Counted from the stretch's first letter, positions 18,878 through 28,071 are shown. The stretch: DNA of 30,126 bases from Stramenopiles sp. TOSAG23-6 (GCA_900128565.1 LT635967.1:1-30126); one strand, 5' to 3'. The notes: generated from the sequence alone by a model not told the origin. Numbers and translations are program-made.

Positions 18878-19969
18878 TCATGAGTGTTTCTTACCGTCGC
18901 TATACTCTTCCAGAGTCCAGTTACATTTCTCCAGCGTCTGTTTGTGAACATTGTCTGATATATTGTGTTGAGTAGAAAACTCACGCAGTAATTTTTTTTC
19001 CGTGGGCTGCACCACACTATCTACAAGAGCACTTTGCATCATCATGTAGTAGTTCATTATTGGTTCCGCCTTATCCTTTTTAAGCATTTCGTCTACAACA
19101 CTGTTGAGACAGAGCTTCACTTCTTCGCCTTCCAATATATCCCCACCTTGTTTAATTGCCGACCGCATTTTCTCATGTGTGAAAGTTATGTATCGGACTT
19201 TGTCGTATTTCTCGCACACTTTGGCAGTCATTTCATATTTATCTGTAGCTTTTGAAATTTCAGTGAAACCACAAGAACCAATTAAACTCCCAGGTCCAAC
19301 AGAACATGCATATTCATCATCTAAAAAGAGATCAACTTCCCCTGAGGTTATAAGTATCAATATTTTGGCATCTTCACCTTGTTTGGCAATAACTGCTCCA
19401 GTAGGTGCACTTGTCCATTCGTTGTAATTATTCATAAGTATTTTGAATGATTGTAAACTCATCATACCAGATAGATGGTTATATAGGTCCAACTCATCTT
19501 TTGTAAATTTCACTTCACCTGACATGATGATCTTGTAAATGGCGGTTGAATTTAGGCATATATAAATAGTACTCCAAAAGACAGCAACTTTCCAGGCAGG
19601 ACTTGTGAAGAATTGGTAAACGATACTACATGTACTTCCACAGATGGCCATAATCCGAAGTTGCAACACGTCTGAACATGAATATTGACAGAAGCCAATA
19701 AAAAACCCTAAATTACCGATGTAAAATGAATTTCTCTTAATGAAAGCGGCAACGGGAGATTCCTTTTTTACAGCAGCTTCACTTGCTGTATTACTCATGA
19801 AACGTCTCCACGGCCGAAATGATGTTGGTGCTCTTTTAGAAAACGTGCTTATAACACGACGTTGCAAATAATTTTGTGTGTTTAATGCTGGGATACTTCT
19901 AGAGTAGTGAGTTACAGCAGGTTGGAAATTGTTATGGAACTTAAACCTATTTAAACATAATCGAAACAT
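18878..19969 (-). CDS. Popeye/cyclic-nucleotide-binding-like membrane protein, probably mitochondrial
   Basis: 363 residues from the ATG at 19969, chosen because it opens an Arg-rich, acid-free leader (MFRLCLNRFKFHNNF... to about residue 57) typical of mitochondrial targeting; an in-frame ATG at 20038 would add a hydrophobic stretch. Three hydrophobic segments follow (IGNLGFFIGFCQYSCSD, IMAICGSTCSIVYQFF, VAVFWSTIYICLNSTAI). Then comes a cNMP-binding-like beta-roll: LSGMMSLQSFKILMNNYNEW, APTGAVIAKQGEDAKILILITSGEVDLFLDDEYACSVGPGSLIGS. Three TM plus this fold is the Popeye-domain layout (cAMP-binding membrane proteins). The phosphate-binding GEL/R signature is not conserved, so ligand binding is uncertain. 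Near the 3' end GGTAAGAAAC could act as a splice donor, so the C-terminus may be incomplete. Divergent from the EF-hand carrier gene. Confidence 0.75.
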   Translation of the reverse strand: MFRLCLNRFKFHNNFQPAVTHYSRSIPALNTQNYLQRRVISTFSKRAPTSFRPWRRFMSNTASEAAVKKESPVAAFIKRNSFYIGNLGFFIGFCQYSCSDVLQLRIMAICGSTCSIVYQFFTSPAWKVAVFWSTIYICLNSTAIYKIIMSGEVKFTKDELDLYNHLSGMMSLQSFKILMNNYNEWTSAPTGAVIAKQGEDAKILILITSGEVDLFLDDEYACSVGPGSLIGSCGFTEISKATDKYEMTAKVCEKYDKVRYITFTHEKMRSAIKQGGDILEGEEVKLCLNSVVDEMLKKDKAEPIMNYYMMMQSALVDSVVQPTEKKLLREFSTQHNISDNVHKQTLEKCNWTLEEYSDGKKHS

Positions 19970-20332
19970 CGTAAAGTATGGAAAAATAATTGGAAAGGGT
20001 ACGTAGACAAGATATAGGAAATGCAACGGTATCATCATGCAAAATATTTTAAAACCGCATGGTACCGGGTATCGTAAATTCGATCGCGCGGTCAGACGTC
20101 ATCGGATCGGACTCGACGCGTCTTTTTGGTGGTACAACACAACCAAAATTAGTCAACCAAAATATAACAACAACGCCCACATTTTTACACTCATAGTTGT
20201 AAAGGGCTTCATTACAGGAAAAATTATATGCTAAAATTATACGACTTCACTTAAATCGTTATTTAGATTTTACTTGTATTCACCCTAGAATAAAGTGGGA
20301 AGAAAGCATTCACATAAAAGAACAAGTGCAAA
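19970..20332. other. Divergent promoter region
   Basis: 363 bases between two divergent start codons. It holds one TACCGGGTA motif (20063-20071) and a CG-rich patch (CGATCGCGCGGTCAGACGTC) near 20081. No gene seen. Confidence 0.5.
20063..20071. promoter_or_regulatory. TACCGGGTA motif
   Basis: Exact word 94 bases upstream of the ATG at 19969 and about 260 bases from the ATG at 20333; it could serve both divergent genes. Confidence 0.45.
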
Positions 20333-21433
20333 ATGACTCCCAATCGTGAAAGCAAAACGTTTCTAGACATGGATAAAAATAAGGATGGTTTTGTGTCACT
20401 AGATGAATATTTACCGCACCGGAAATCTTTAGCGGAAGATATAAAAACATATCACAAACCTGATGTACAATTTTCCCGGACTTTTGCCGGTCAGGCCATC
20501 TGCGCGGGTGTAGCAGGTATATGCCAAATGTACAGTGGAGGAATAGTTTTAGATACAGTATCTACGCGCTTACAGGCTGGTTTTGGAATTGGCCAAGCAC
20601 TTTGGGGTATCCGTGGATATAAAAGTACTAATCCAACATCACTGATATCAAGAGCAGCTGCTGTACATGGTGTCTCGAAGACGCAACTATGTCTCTCTCT
20701 TCTAAAAAGGTCGAATTTATACGCAGGCATTGGTGTAGTTGTTCGAGGTCGCTTCCCCTATTTAACGTTAAACTTAGGTACATATGCTCAAGCGGAACAA
20801 TGGGTATTAGGGATTCGGGGTGGTGTCTATCGTGAAAAGACACTAGGAGAAGATCTATTTTGTATTGTCAGTAGCACTTCGGTAGGCGCAGCTGCTATAA
20901 CTGCCATTGAATGTCCAAAAATTTTAGATCAGTTGAGGGGCGGACAAGTTGATAAGGCAAATAGAAGCACTGTTTTGGGGGTAATTAAAAAATTCGGGAT
21001 ACGTCGTTTAATGCAAGGCTATGAGGCTACATTTCTTAGAGAGTTTTGTTTCAATTGTGCACTTTTGGGCTCTCCTGGAATTTCCAAAAGATTACGATCT
21101 AATTTTATCGAGCCTAATCTTGAAACTTCTGCAGTCGCACGTTTCTTTGATGGAAAAGAAATGTTTTTCACTAGCATGGCAATGGGATTTCCTATAGGTT
21201 TTATTACCAATGTTCCTGATCAAATGAAGACAAATATACAAAAAGGACAATTTCGAAATATACTTGAAGCGATCAAGTGGCAATCAACTCAAGGTGGGGG
21301 TATCAGAGGATTGTTGGGTAAAGCTGCAGTGTATCGATCTCTGTATATTTGTCATGGTGTCGTTTTCCTCAATTTTGCAAGGACACGTGTTGAAACACTA
21401 CTTAACAATAGTCGTTTAGACGAGTTATTTTAA
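20333..21433 (+). CDS. EF-hand protein with a divergent mitochondrial-carrier-like domain
   Basis: 366 residues. One EF-hand loop is at residues 14-25 (DKNKDGFVSLDE) with all usual calcium ligands. The rest has the look of a mitochondrial carrier: GQAICAGVAGICQMYSGGIVLDTVSTRLQAG, a second block at ECPKILDQLRGG...GVIKKFGIRRLMQGYEATFLRE, and a third at NVPDQMKTNIQKG...STQGGGIRGLLGKAAVYRS. Each pairs a D-x-x-x-R/K-type signature with a G-rich loop and a downstream basic helix. The canonical PxD/ExxK/R signature is clear only in repeat three (PDQMK). Calcium-regulated carriers (aspartate/glutamate, ATP-Mg/Pi) combine EF-hands with carriers but have more EF-hands. Substrate unknown. The partner gene across the divergent promoter also looks mitochondrial. 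Confidence 0.8.
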   Translation: MTPNRESKTFLDMDKNKDGFVSLDEYLPHRKSLAEDIKTYHKPDVQFSRTFAGQAICAGVAGICQMYSGGIVLDTVSTRLQAGFGIGQALWGIRGYKSTNPTSLISRAAAVHGVSKTQLCLSLLKRSNLYAGIGVVVRGRFPYLTLNLGTYAQAEQWVLGIRGGVYREKTLGEDLFCIVSSTSVGAAAITAIECPKILDQLRGGQVDKANRSTVLGVIKKFGIRRLMQGYEATFLREFCFNCALLGSPGISKRLRSNFIEPNLETSAVARFFDGKEMFFTSMAMGFPIGFITNVPDQMKTNIQKGQFRNILEAIKWQSTQGGGIRGLLGKAAVYRSLYICHGVVFLNFARTRVETLLNNSRLDELF

Positions 21434-21634
21434 TTTTTTTTTTTTAAATTGTTTGATAAAATGTATTCAAAAGTGAAAAGTCAATAAAAATAGGTTATTC
21501 GTCATATTTCGTGTTTTTGCGCTTGATCGTTTTTAGAATCTTCTGGGTTTCTTCTTTGGCCAAGTCAACTGGTAAAACTACAAAAATTGAAGTACAAAAT
21601 ATCTAATGTTTTTCAGTTTCTAGGGTAAACTTCA

Positions 21635-22339
21635 ATGTGTATAGATTGTGCAAGGAAAGCTATACAACATCTAATAGCTTGCTTCCCACCAGGTCCAGGA
21701 GGTTGGCGCATTTGTCTACTTGACCACGACGACCACGTACATATTAGAGTCCACGTTGCTGGTGCAGGTGGAACTGTTGAGTTTAGTGAATGGGTTGATT
21801 TGGTGGCACCTTGGGCTGATATATATCCAATGCTTCCGGAAAATACCTTCGTTCATATCCATCATGATTTAAAGTCGAATGGTTTACATAGTAATGTAAT
21901 TGATCAAATTGAAAAGTTAGTGTGGGATGGTAGGAAAGATGGAAATATCTTTTGTAGCATCTGCAGAGATACTTTTACACTGGGTGAAGATATCTTAGTA
22001 CTACCATGTAAACATAGATATCATGTAGAATGTATTAAAACGTGGTTGAAGCGGAAAGATACATGCCCTGTATGTCGATTATGTGTCACGAGCGTAGAAA
22101 TAGAGAAAAATAAAGAACTCCAAAATGACCTCAGACAGTTGAGAAGACGTGATGAGAAAAGTCTCAATAATAATGGTCATATACAATCTTCAAATAGTTC
22201 TTTGTTAACAGTATCAGAAAGAACACAAAGAACACAACCAACATCAATCACAGGCGCATATTCTGTTATAAGTGAAATTCATGCTGAAAATAGTCTCTCC
22301 CCCAGTCAAAGGATTAATAAGAAGTGTGTAATATCATAA
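21635..22339 (+). CDS. RING-H2 finger protein, probable E3 ubiquitin ligase
   Basis: 234 residues. A complete C3H2C3 RING lies at residues 107-147: C107, C110, C125, H127, H130, C133, C144, C147 (CSICRDTF...LPCKHRYHVECIKTWL...CPVC). RING-H2 proteins hand ubiquitin from an E2 to substrates. The N-terminal 100 residues (GPGGWRICLLDHDDHVHIRVHVAGAGGTVEFSEWVDLVAPW) look folded but I do not recognise them. The C-terminal part is polar, Ser/Thr/Asn-rich and likely disordered. No TM segment, so a soluble enzyme. Single exon. It ends 104 bases before the stop of the convergent five-exon gene, with ATA/ATT simple repeats (22333-22363) between. Confidence 0.88.
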   Translation: MCIDCARKAIQHLIACFPPGPGGWRICLLDHDDHVHIRVHVAGAGGTVEFSEWVDLVAPWADIYPMLPENTFVHIHHDLKSNGLHSNVIDQIEKLVWDGRKDGNIFCSICRDTFTLGEDILVLPCKHRYHVECIKTWLKRKDTCPVCRLCVTSVEIEKNKELQNDLRQLRRRDEKSLNNNGHIQSSNSSLLTVSERTQRTQPTSITGAYSVISEIHAENSLSPSQRINKKCVIS

Positions 22340-22443
22340 TAATAATAATATCATAATAATAACTCAAAGATTTCAATAGTAGTAAATATGTATATATTAT
22401 AGGTGTAAAATGCTCAATTACGATTTTTATTTATATTCTAATT

Positions 22444-25302
22444 TCAGCCATCGTTAATGACATTATCATTATCAATAAAACATCCCTCAATATCCTGAAT
22501 AATATTATTCTCCTTCAAGTGTCTAAAAAATAACATTGCATTTTCACTCTCATTTCTATTTGTTTCATATCGATTATATTCCAAACGTACATATATTGTG
22601 AAAAAGTATATTATTTTAAATTGTTAGGTACGAAATTTCGTACGAAAAAAAAATTTAGATTAAAAATTCAATTTTGAAAACGTACGCTTAATAGCCAATT
22701 ATGAACTTCGTCGTAAATAATTTCAACTTTTGGGAGAATTCCTACCCAAAGAGACGAATCAATTTCTTGCCATTGAACCTTTTTGTGTTTTTTATTAATT
22801 TCATGATTGGTCTCAATACACTTCACTATTTTTTTATCAATCAATGTCTTTAATGCTGTTGTGTCAATCTTTTTATTTACAGTAACTCGTAAAATTGTAT
22901 TTCCAGAAGATTTTGCAAAAAGTCGTTTCATAATTCGTTGTACGATGACACAGACTATTAGTAACCAGACCATATTTAAAGCAAACATGTATTGTGAAAA
23001 AATATTTCAAAAAAAATCGTTAGGTACAAAATTTCGTATGAAAAATAAATAAATTTGAAATTCACGATGAAAACAAACCATAGACCTGGAATTCGAATAA
23101 TATCATTGACAAACATATCATCAACCCACTTTGGCACAGTAATATTCAGTGTTCCACCGGATAGTCTGTCGATTATATCAAATGCAAAAGACCCCGCTAC
23201 AATCATTTGAAGTACTTGCAGTGAAATTGAAGTTTTTTCTTTTACGGTTGATGTTTCGACAAGAAATTTGGTATGTATTTTGGAAAAATATTTCAAAACA
23301 AAAAAACGTTTTTTTATTAGGTACAAAATTTCGTACCAAAAAAAAAAACGAATTTGAAAAAAAATAAAACATACATTATTCTCCACATCCGAAAAAATGG
23401 CTTCCAACTGTTTCGTATTGATTACATCAGTCATCTGCTGAAGTGTCAACAATTGATGTTGCTCCCCTTCAATTAATTTTAATAAATCAGTACATCGTAA
23501 ACATGTATTGTAAAAAAAATTAAATTCGAAATTTGTTAGGTACAAGATTTCGTACGAAAAAAAAATTGAAATTCATAATGAAAACGTACCTATATCGCGT
23601 TTCATTTCGGCAGGTTCCAATACTTTAAATAATCTTTTACCATTTAAATCTTCTGGTATATCTGGAATAGTAAGATCTTGGAGAGAGTCCGACAAATATT
23701 CCAAAATTTCCCTTAATAGAATTACATCACATGAAGCAGAGTTTAATTTGTCTCTAATTATCCCGACATTATTTGGATCTCTTTGGTAATTGCCAATCAA
23801 TTCGCGGATGTTCGACATTAAGTCATCAAGTACAAAAGTTCGGATGAAAAAATTGCGGATAAAGATTTCCCGTGTGAGAAGTGATAAATATAAAAACAAT
23901 ATATTTTCATGTTGCATACAGTGTGGACCACACAATAACACTCCATCTTGTCCCATCATAATGACATCTTTGTCGCCAAGGTCATGACATGCGCGTAAAT
24001 CACCGAGAATTTGCTTCAACTCATTTTCTAAATCACCTTTATCCATATAATCCTCTCCGTCAATTTTTGGTGAAATTTTTTCTGCAACAATGCAATTGAA
24101 TTTATTACGAGTTTGAGACTCACCCAAGAAAAGCATATTTAAAAGTTCACTTTGATATTGTGATAACAAATCATTCATTATTCGACTTGAATCTTGATGC
24201 AAATCAACCAACAATCTTGATAATAAGTCCAACGAAATATCATCTTTTTTACGGTCTAAAATAGCTTCTACAAATATACCATACACGATAGTGCCATCTA
24301 CATTTAAGTGCATACCAAAGTTTTCTACTTGGACAATATCATCATTTTCCGGGTAATTTATTTCTGCTTCAAAATTAATAAATTGAACAAAGTCGTAATC
24401 TAATATTTTAACATCAGTAAGACCTGTAGGAACTTCGAATTGTGTGTCTGTAGGATTTTCATCAATAAGTGACGTAAAAAGTCCACCCTTACAGCGATCC
24501 ATGGCCCCTAGGCGTTCATTTAAAGCAACAATTTGATTGGCTCCAAATGGTATCCACTCCCCTACCATTACCATAACTTGTCCTATGACAATAGCTTCAT
24601 CTAGTTCGTCTCGTATGCCGCTTGAACCCATTGCGGACTCTTCAGCTCTATGGGAGTTTGTTGTAAATGGCATCATAAAACGACTCTCCTTAAAGGTGAG
24701 GAAACATAGGAGACATCTTCAGTTTCGGTTACATTACTTTCTTTTCTTTCGCCTGATTCAGTATGTAACACAAAAGAACGTTTACTGTTGTTGTATTCTA
24801 TTTTAAATATAGTACCATCCGTAGAGTGAAGAAACTTATCAACTTCATTCTTTACTTGTGTGGGTAGAATTTTAATAAATGCTATTCCCTTTTCAGACGC
24901 TTGAAACGCCGTGACAGGCTGAAAGTCTTCTGTTGAGAGTTTTAAACCATTTACCATATTGCCTTCTCGTAAGTCATCAATGACAGATTTACCCTCCTGA
25001 GAGACGTTCATCCATAATCTTCGAGAAACACCATGATGTGATACAAGACAAGAAACAGGTGCATAATCTAAGTCAATGACACCTGCAACTATTCCTTCAT
25101 ACAGAAGAACAGAGAGAGGAATTTGTCGAATCCATGTTTCTTCATCTGTTGCCAACTGTGCTGCATTTGCATATTTTGAAATCAAATAGAGGATTCGACA
25201 GTGTTCCATACCCCACTCTTCGTCTGGGTCGTCGTCCTCAGAAAGAAATTGGTTTGGTGGTTTCCATTTAATTCCTGGATTTTGTTCCTTTGATTCTGGC
25301 AT
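22444..25302 (-). CDS. Large conserved-looking protein of unknown function; five exons split by four introners; one frameshift
   Basis: Exons are 25302-23590, 23502-23375, 23272-23079, 22986-22686 and 22590-22444. The last one, missed by simple ORF calling, ends DIEGCFIDNDNVINDG at a TGA. The four removals have phases 1, 0, 2 and 0 and all keep the frame, giving about 830 residues. Within exon 1 the frame shifts once between 24676 and 24722: the first part ends SSPLRRVVL, the second continues (KESRF)MMPFTTNSHRAEESAMGSSGIRDELDEAI. One missing base, for example in the AAA at 24692-24694, would join them. The N-terminal half is soluble (WGMEHCRILYLISKYANAAQLA; winged-helix-like guess). The middle has FGANQIVALNERLGAMDRCKGGLF. 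Near the C-terminus are one or two hydrophobic segments (LQVLQMIVAGSFAFDII; FALNMVWLLIVCVIVQ). Function not recognised. Confidence 0.75.
22591..22685 (-). mobile_element. Introner-like intron (95 nt)
   Basis: The best-preserved copy: minus strand GTACGTTTTC... perfect GTACGAAATTTCGTAC, CTAAC, ... CACAATATAT. The exon after it begins GTACGTTT, repeating the first eight bases of the intron. Phase 0 join LLS to VRLEYNRYE. Confidence 0.85.
22987..23078 (-). mobile_element. Introner-like intron (92 nt)
   Basis: Minus strand GTTTGTTTTC ... CATACGAAATTTTGTAC, CTAAC ... CACAATACAT. The following exon starts GTTTG, identical to the first five bases of the intron. Phase 2 join gives GLW then FALNMVW. 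Confidence 0.85.
23273..23374 (-). mobile_element. Introner-like intron (102 nt)
   Basis: Minus strand GTATGTTTTA ... GGTACGAAATTTTGTAC, CTAAT ... CAAAATACAT. Phase 0 join DVENN to TKFLVE. The element has no stop in this frame, so read-through would insert 34 residues. Confidence 0.85.
23503..23589 (-). mobile_element. Introner-like intron (87 nt)
   Basis: Minus strand GTACGTTTTC ... CGTACGAAATCTTGTAC, CTAAC ... TACAATACAT. Phase 1 join gives KRDI then GLRCTDLLKL. It is the shortest copy. Confidence 0.85.
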
Positions 25303-25656
25303 TATCCTCTTTTACTATATAAAACTATATACAGATTGTCTGTAAAATAAATATGCTTCGTGAGTCTTTGGAAGGTTGTGTAATGCTAACGAGTTGGAAG
25401 TCAAAGTGTCAAAAAGTACCTGTAACGGTGGAGAATAACGGTACAAAAAAAGTTATCAATGAGAAATGGCTGAGAAACACGAAATATTTAAAAAAAAAAA
25501 AATATGCTATATTTTATTTTTTTTTAAACAGCTGTTATTCTTGGTATGACATTATAAGATGCTAACTAAAAGGTATAATATAAGCAAGGGACTATTTTCG
25601 AAAAATACCAGTGGTGCAAACAGTACATATTTGTATATTTTCATTTGAGAGAAGAA
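25303..25656. other. Divergent promoter region
   Basis: 354 bases between two divergent starts. AT-rich, with an A run (25490-25501) and a T run. A 70-codon ATG frame at 25353 has no recognisable feature and is not called. No gene seen. Confidence 0.5.
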
Positions 25657-26511
25657 ATGTGTTTAAAGTCATTCGTACTAAATTATTTTACTCTATGTAC
25701 ACTAGCAGTACTTCTTTATTCGACTTCAGCAACAGCAAGTATACTGGACTGTTGTTCTTCAAACCCTAGGAGACGATCACGAATCCAGCTGGCTGTTCGT
25801 GATCGTTTCCAAAACAGACAAACACCTATTGCGGAAGAAGTTGTTGAAGTTGTTGTGCAAAGTATGCTCGCCACACCTTCTACGCCACCTGTATCGCTAG
25901 TACCACCACACTCACCAGTAGAAATAGTGGAAAATGAAGCTACAACTACAACTCCTCGTGAAGGTGAACCATCAGCTCCTGATAGAACGGAACCCGAACC
26001 AGAATTAGAATCACATCCTCAAGTCGAAGCTCAGTATCAAACTGAAGCGCAGCCTGAAGTGGGTGTTCCAGAAGATCGGGAAAGTAAAGAAACCGTTGAC
26101 GTTTTGCCAAAGAGTAGCCCTCGCCGTAACTGTAGAAGTTGTTGTAGTCGACAAATTGTGGGAACGGCGGATATGACTGTGGAATCTGTTGATCCTGCAA
26201 TCCAACGTCTTCGCAAACAAGCGGCAGCAGAAAAACCTAATCCATGTATCGCTCGAAGAAGTGACATATTCTTAGAACCTAAGTGTGTGGGTCAAAAAGA
26301 TCCAATAACGTTAGTTGACATTGAAATTGACGATAAGCCGGTGTGCCTCGCGGGTACTTGTTTTGCGAAAGAGGGTCTCCTTGATTTTTTTTTTCACTAT
26401 ACAATTCTTAGACGCGATGGCAGTGATAAAAGCCTTCGACATCCTATTACCAGGGCAGTAATAACTGATGGAAATATAAATTACATTTGGTGTTTATTAA
26501 ATAAAGAATGA
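25657..26511 (+). CDS. Secreted or ER protein with a C-terminal U-box-like segment
   Basis: 284 residues from the ATG at 25657 (the frame runs four codons further up but without an ATG). A signal peptide is clear: MCLKSFVLNYFTLCTLAVLLYS, cleavage likely near TASA/SIL. The mature protein has two CC motifs (LDCCSS, RSCCSR), a Pro/Glu/Val-rich low-complexity middle (TPSTPPVSLVPPHSPVE, EPEPELESHPQVE) and a compact C-terminal part: KDPITLVDIEIDDKPVCLAGTCFAKEGLLDFFFH...SLRHPITRAVI. The DPITL...V.L...F....L..F......RHPITR pattern recalls U-box or SP-RING-like folds, an odd partner for a signal peptide. Homology not certain. Single exon, same direction as OLA1. Confidence 0.65.
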   Translation: MCLKSFVLNYFTLCTLAVLLYSTSATASILDCCSSNPRRRSRIQLAVRDRFQNRQTPIAEEVVEVVVQSMLATPSTPPVSLVPPHSPVEIVENEATTTTPREGEPSAPDRTEPEPELESHPQVEAQYQTEAQPEVGVPEDRESKETVDVLPKSSPRRNCRSCCSRQIVGTADMTVESVDPAIQRLRKQAAAEKPNPCIARRSDIFLEPKCVGQKDPITLVDIEIDDKPVCLAGTCFAKEGLLDFFFHYTILRRDGSDKSLRHPITRAVITDGNINYIWCLLNKE

Positions 26512-26883
26512 TAAAAACTAGAAGTGGAACGGTAAAAATGCTTGCTTATTGAAATAAAATTATTAGAACTGTTATGAAATTATTTTTCGGTTGCATTGAA
26601 GTCATAATTATAGTGACAGAGAGAGCCACAGAGAGAGTAATTAAATTCAACACAACTTGATTATTCTAGCTAGCGCTGGCGCTGGAAAGCATTACAATTA
26701 CAATTCAATATAATTAATAATTATCGCGCACGAACCTGTTTTTTTTTGCGCGAGCCAGCGCTCTTTTTGGCCACCCGCGGTCCGAATATTACCAGTAGTA
26801 CTACTAGTGACTACAGTCCTCTCCAACTTGTCAAGGGAAATATTCTCAATTCGTCTAACTATATAACTATAGAAACAACAAAT
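26512..26883. other. Intergenic region and 5' leader of OLA1
   Basis: 372 bases containing a GAGAGAGCCACAGAGAGAG purine patch, a GCTAGCGCTGGCGCTGG patch and the T-tract/CGCGAGCC motif (26738-26756). The OLA1 frame stays open upstream of 26884, but that part has no homology. Confidence 0.5.
26738..26756 (+). promoter_or_regulatory. T-tract plus GCGCGAGCC motif
   Basis: A G, nine T and GCGCGAGCC, about 130 bases before the OLA1 ATG. It matches the word at 8613-8631; in both cases CTG precedes the T run and GC-rich sequence follows. Confidence 0.45.
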
Positions 26884-28071
26884 ATGGGAAAGAAGAAAGC
26901 TCCTGCTGATTCTGCTGTAGTTCGTCTTGGTCGACCAGGAAATAATGTAAAAATGGGAGTCGTTGGTCTCCCAAACGTTGGTAAATCTTCTTTTTTCAAT
27001 TTACTTTGTAAGATGGATGTCCCTGCGGAAAACTTTCCCTTTTGCACAATTGAACCTTCTCTTTCTCGCGTGGAGGTGCCAGATAAACGATTTAAGAAAC
27101 TTGTCGCAGCGTTTAAGCCTAAATCAGTCAAACCGGCCGTATTAGGAGTAACCGATATTGCTGGCTTGGTAAAAGGTGCTTCGGAAGGCGCTGGTCTCGG
27201 CAACGCGTTCCTTTCAAATATCCAAGCTACGGATGGTATTTTTCATATGGTACGTGAATTCAAAGATAAAAACGTAACACATGTTGAAACATCTATTGAT
27301 CCTATTCGTGATATTGAAATCATTAATGATGAGCTCCGTATGAAAGACATCCAAATTCTGGAAGTGATGACGCAAGCAAAAGGAAAGTTGGTCAACCGAG
27401 GAGTTGGCTCGAAGGAAGCTAAGGCAGAATATGAGACTCTGGTGAAAGCACTGGAGCTTTTACAATCTGGTACTGCCCTGAGATTTGGTAAGTGGACGCC
27501 CAAAGATTGTATTGTGTTGAATGAGTTACAGCTTTTGACAGCAAAACCTCAAATTTATTTGGTAAATATGTCACGAAAGGGGTACTTTGAGAAGAGATCC
27601 AACTGGTTACCTAAGATTGCTGAATATTTAGCTGCAAATGGGGGTGAACAAATGATACCCTTTAGTGTGGCGTATGAGTCTGAGTTATTTGACATGGGAG
27701 AAGAAGAAGCAACAAAAGTCCAAAAAGAAACTAAAGTAAACAGTGCTTTACCATCAATTATCAAGAAAGGATACCACTGCTTAAACCTTATTCACTTTTT
27801 TACTGCTGGTCCTGATGAAGTACGAGGATGGAGTATCCAAAATGGTTGGTGTGCTCCTCAAGCTGCGGGTACAATCCATGGTGATTTTGAAAAAGGTTTT
27901 ATCTGTGCAGATATCTATGCATTTAAAGATTTCCGTGTTCACGGAAGTGAAAAGAAGATTAAAGAAAAAGGTCTCTGTCGTCAACAAGGTAAAGGTTACG
28001 TTATCAAAGATGGTGATGTTTGCCACTTTAAACATAATGCACCAAAACCTAAAAAAAAACAAAAGGAATAG
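26884..28071 (+). CDS. OLA1: Obg-like ATPase 1 (YchF/OLA1)
   Basis: OLA1 is a universally conserved P-loop ATPase of the TRAFAC class that associates with ribosomes and translation/stress regulation in the cytosol. The ATG at 26884 (MGKKKAPADSAVVRLGRPGNNVKMGVVGLPNVGKSS) gives 395 residues, the family length; an upstream in-frame TTG/ATG-less extension is ignored. G1 is GLPNVGKS (28-35), G3 is DIAGLVKGASEGAGLGNAFL, and YLVNMS lies where GTPases have NKxD, the change that gives ATP preference. A coiled coil follows G3, and a C-terminal TGS domain (HFFTAGPDEVRGWSIQNG...GDFEKGFICADI) ends in a basic tail. No introns. Its 3' end faces the convergent DUF4116-like gene 137 bases away. Confidence 0.97.
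   Translation: MGKKKAPADSAVVRLGRPGNNVKMGVVGLPNVGKSSFFNLLCKMDVPAENFPFCTIEPSLSRVEVPDKRFKKLVAAFKPKSVKPAVLGVTDIAGLVKGASEGAGLGNAFLSNIQATDGIFHMVREFKDKNVTHVETSIDPIRDIEIINDELRMKDIQILEVMTQAKGKLVNRGVGSKEAKAEYETLVKALELLQSGTALRFGKWTPKDCIVLNELQLLTAKPQIYLVNMSRKGYFEKRSNWLPKIAEYLAANGGEQMIPFSVAYESELFDMGEEEATKVQKETKVNSALPSIIKKGYHCLNLIHFFTAGPDEVRGWSIQNGWCAPQAAGTIHGDFEKGFICADIYAFKDFRVHGSEKKIKEKGLCRQQGKGYVIKDGDVCHFKHNAPKPKKKQKE

Noticed and set aside
26746-26883. Upstream extension of OLA1
   Set aside because: No homology, and the family start is MGKKK-like at 26884; the extension overlaps a promoter-like motif.
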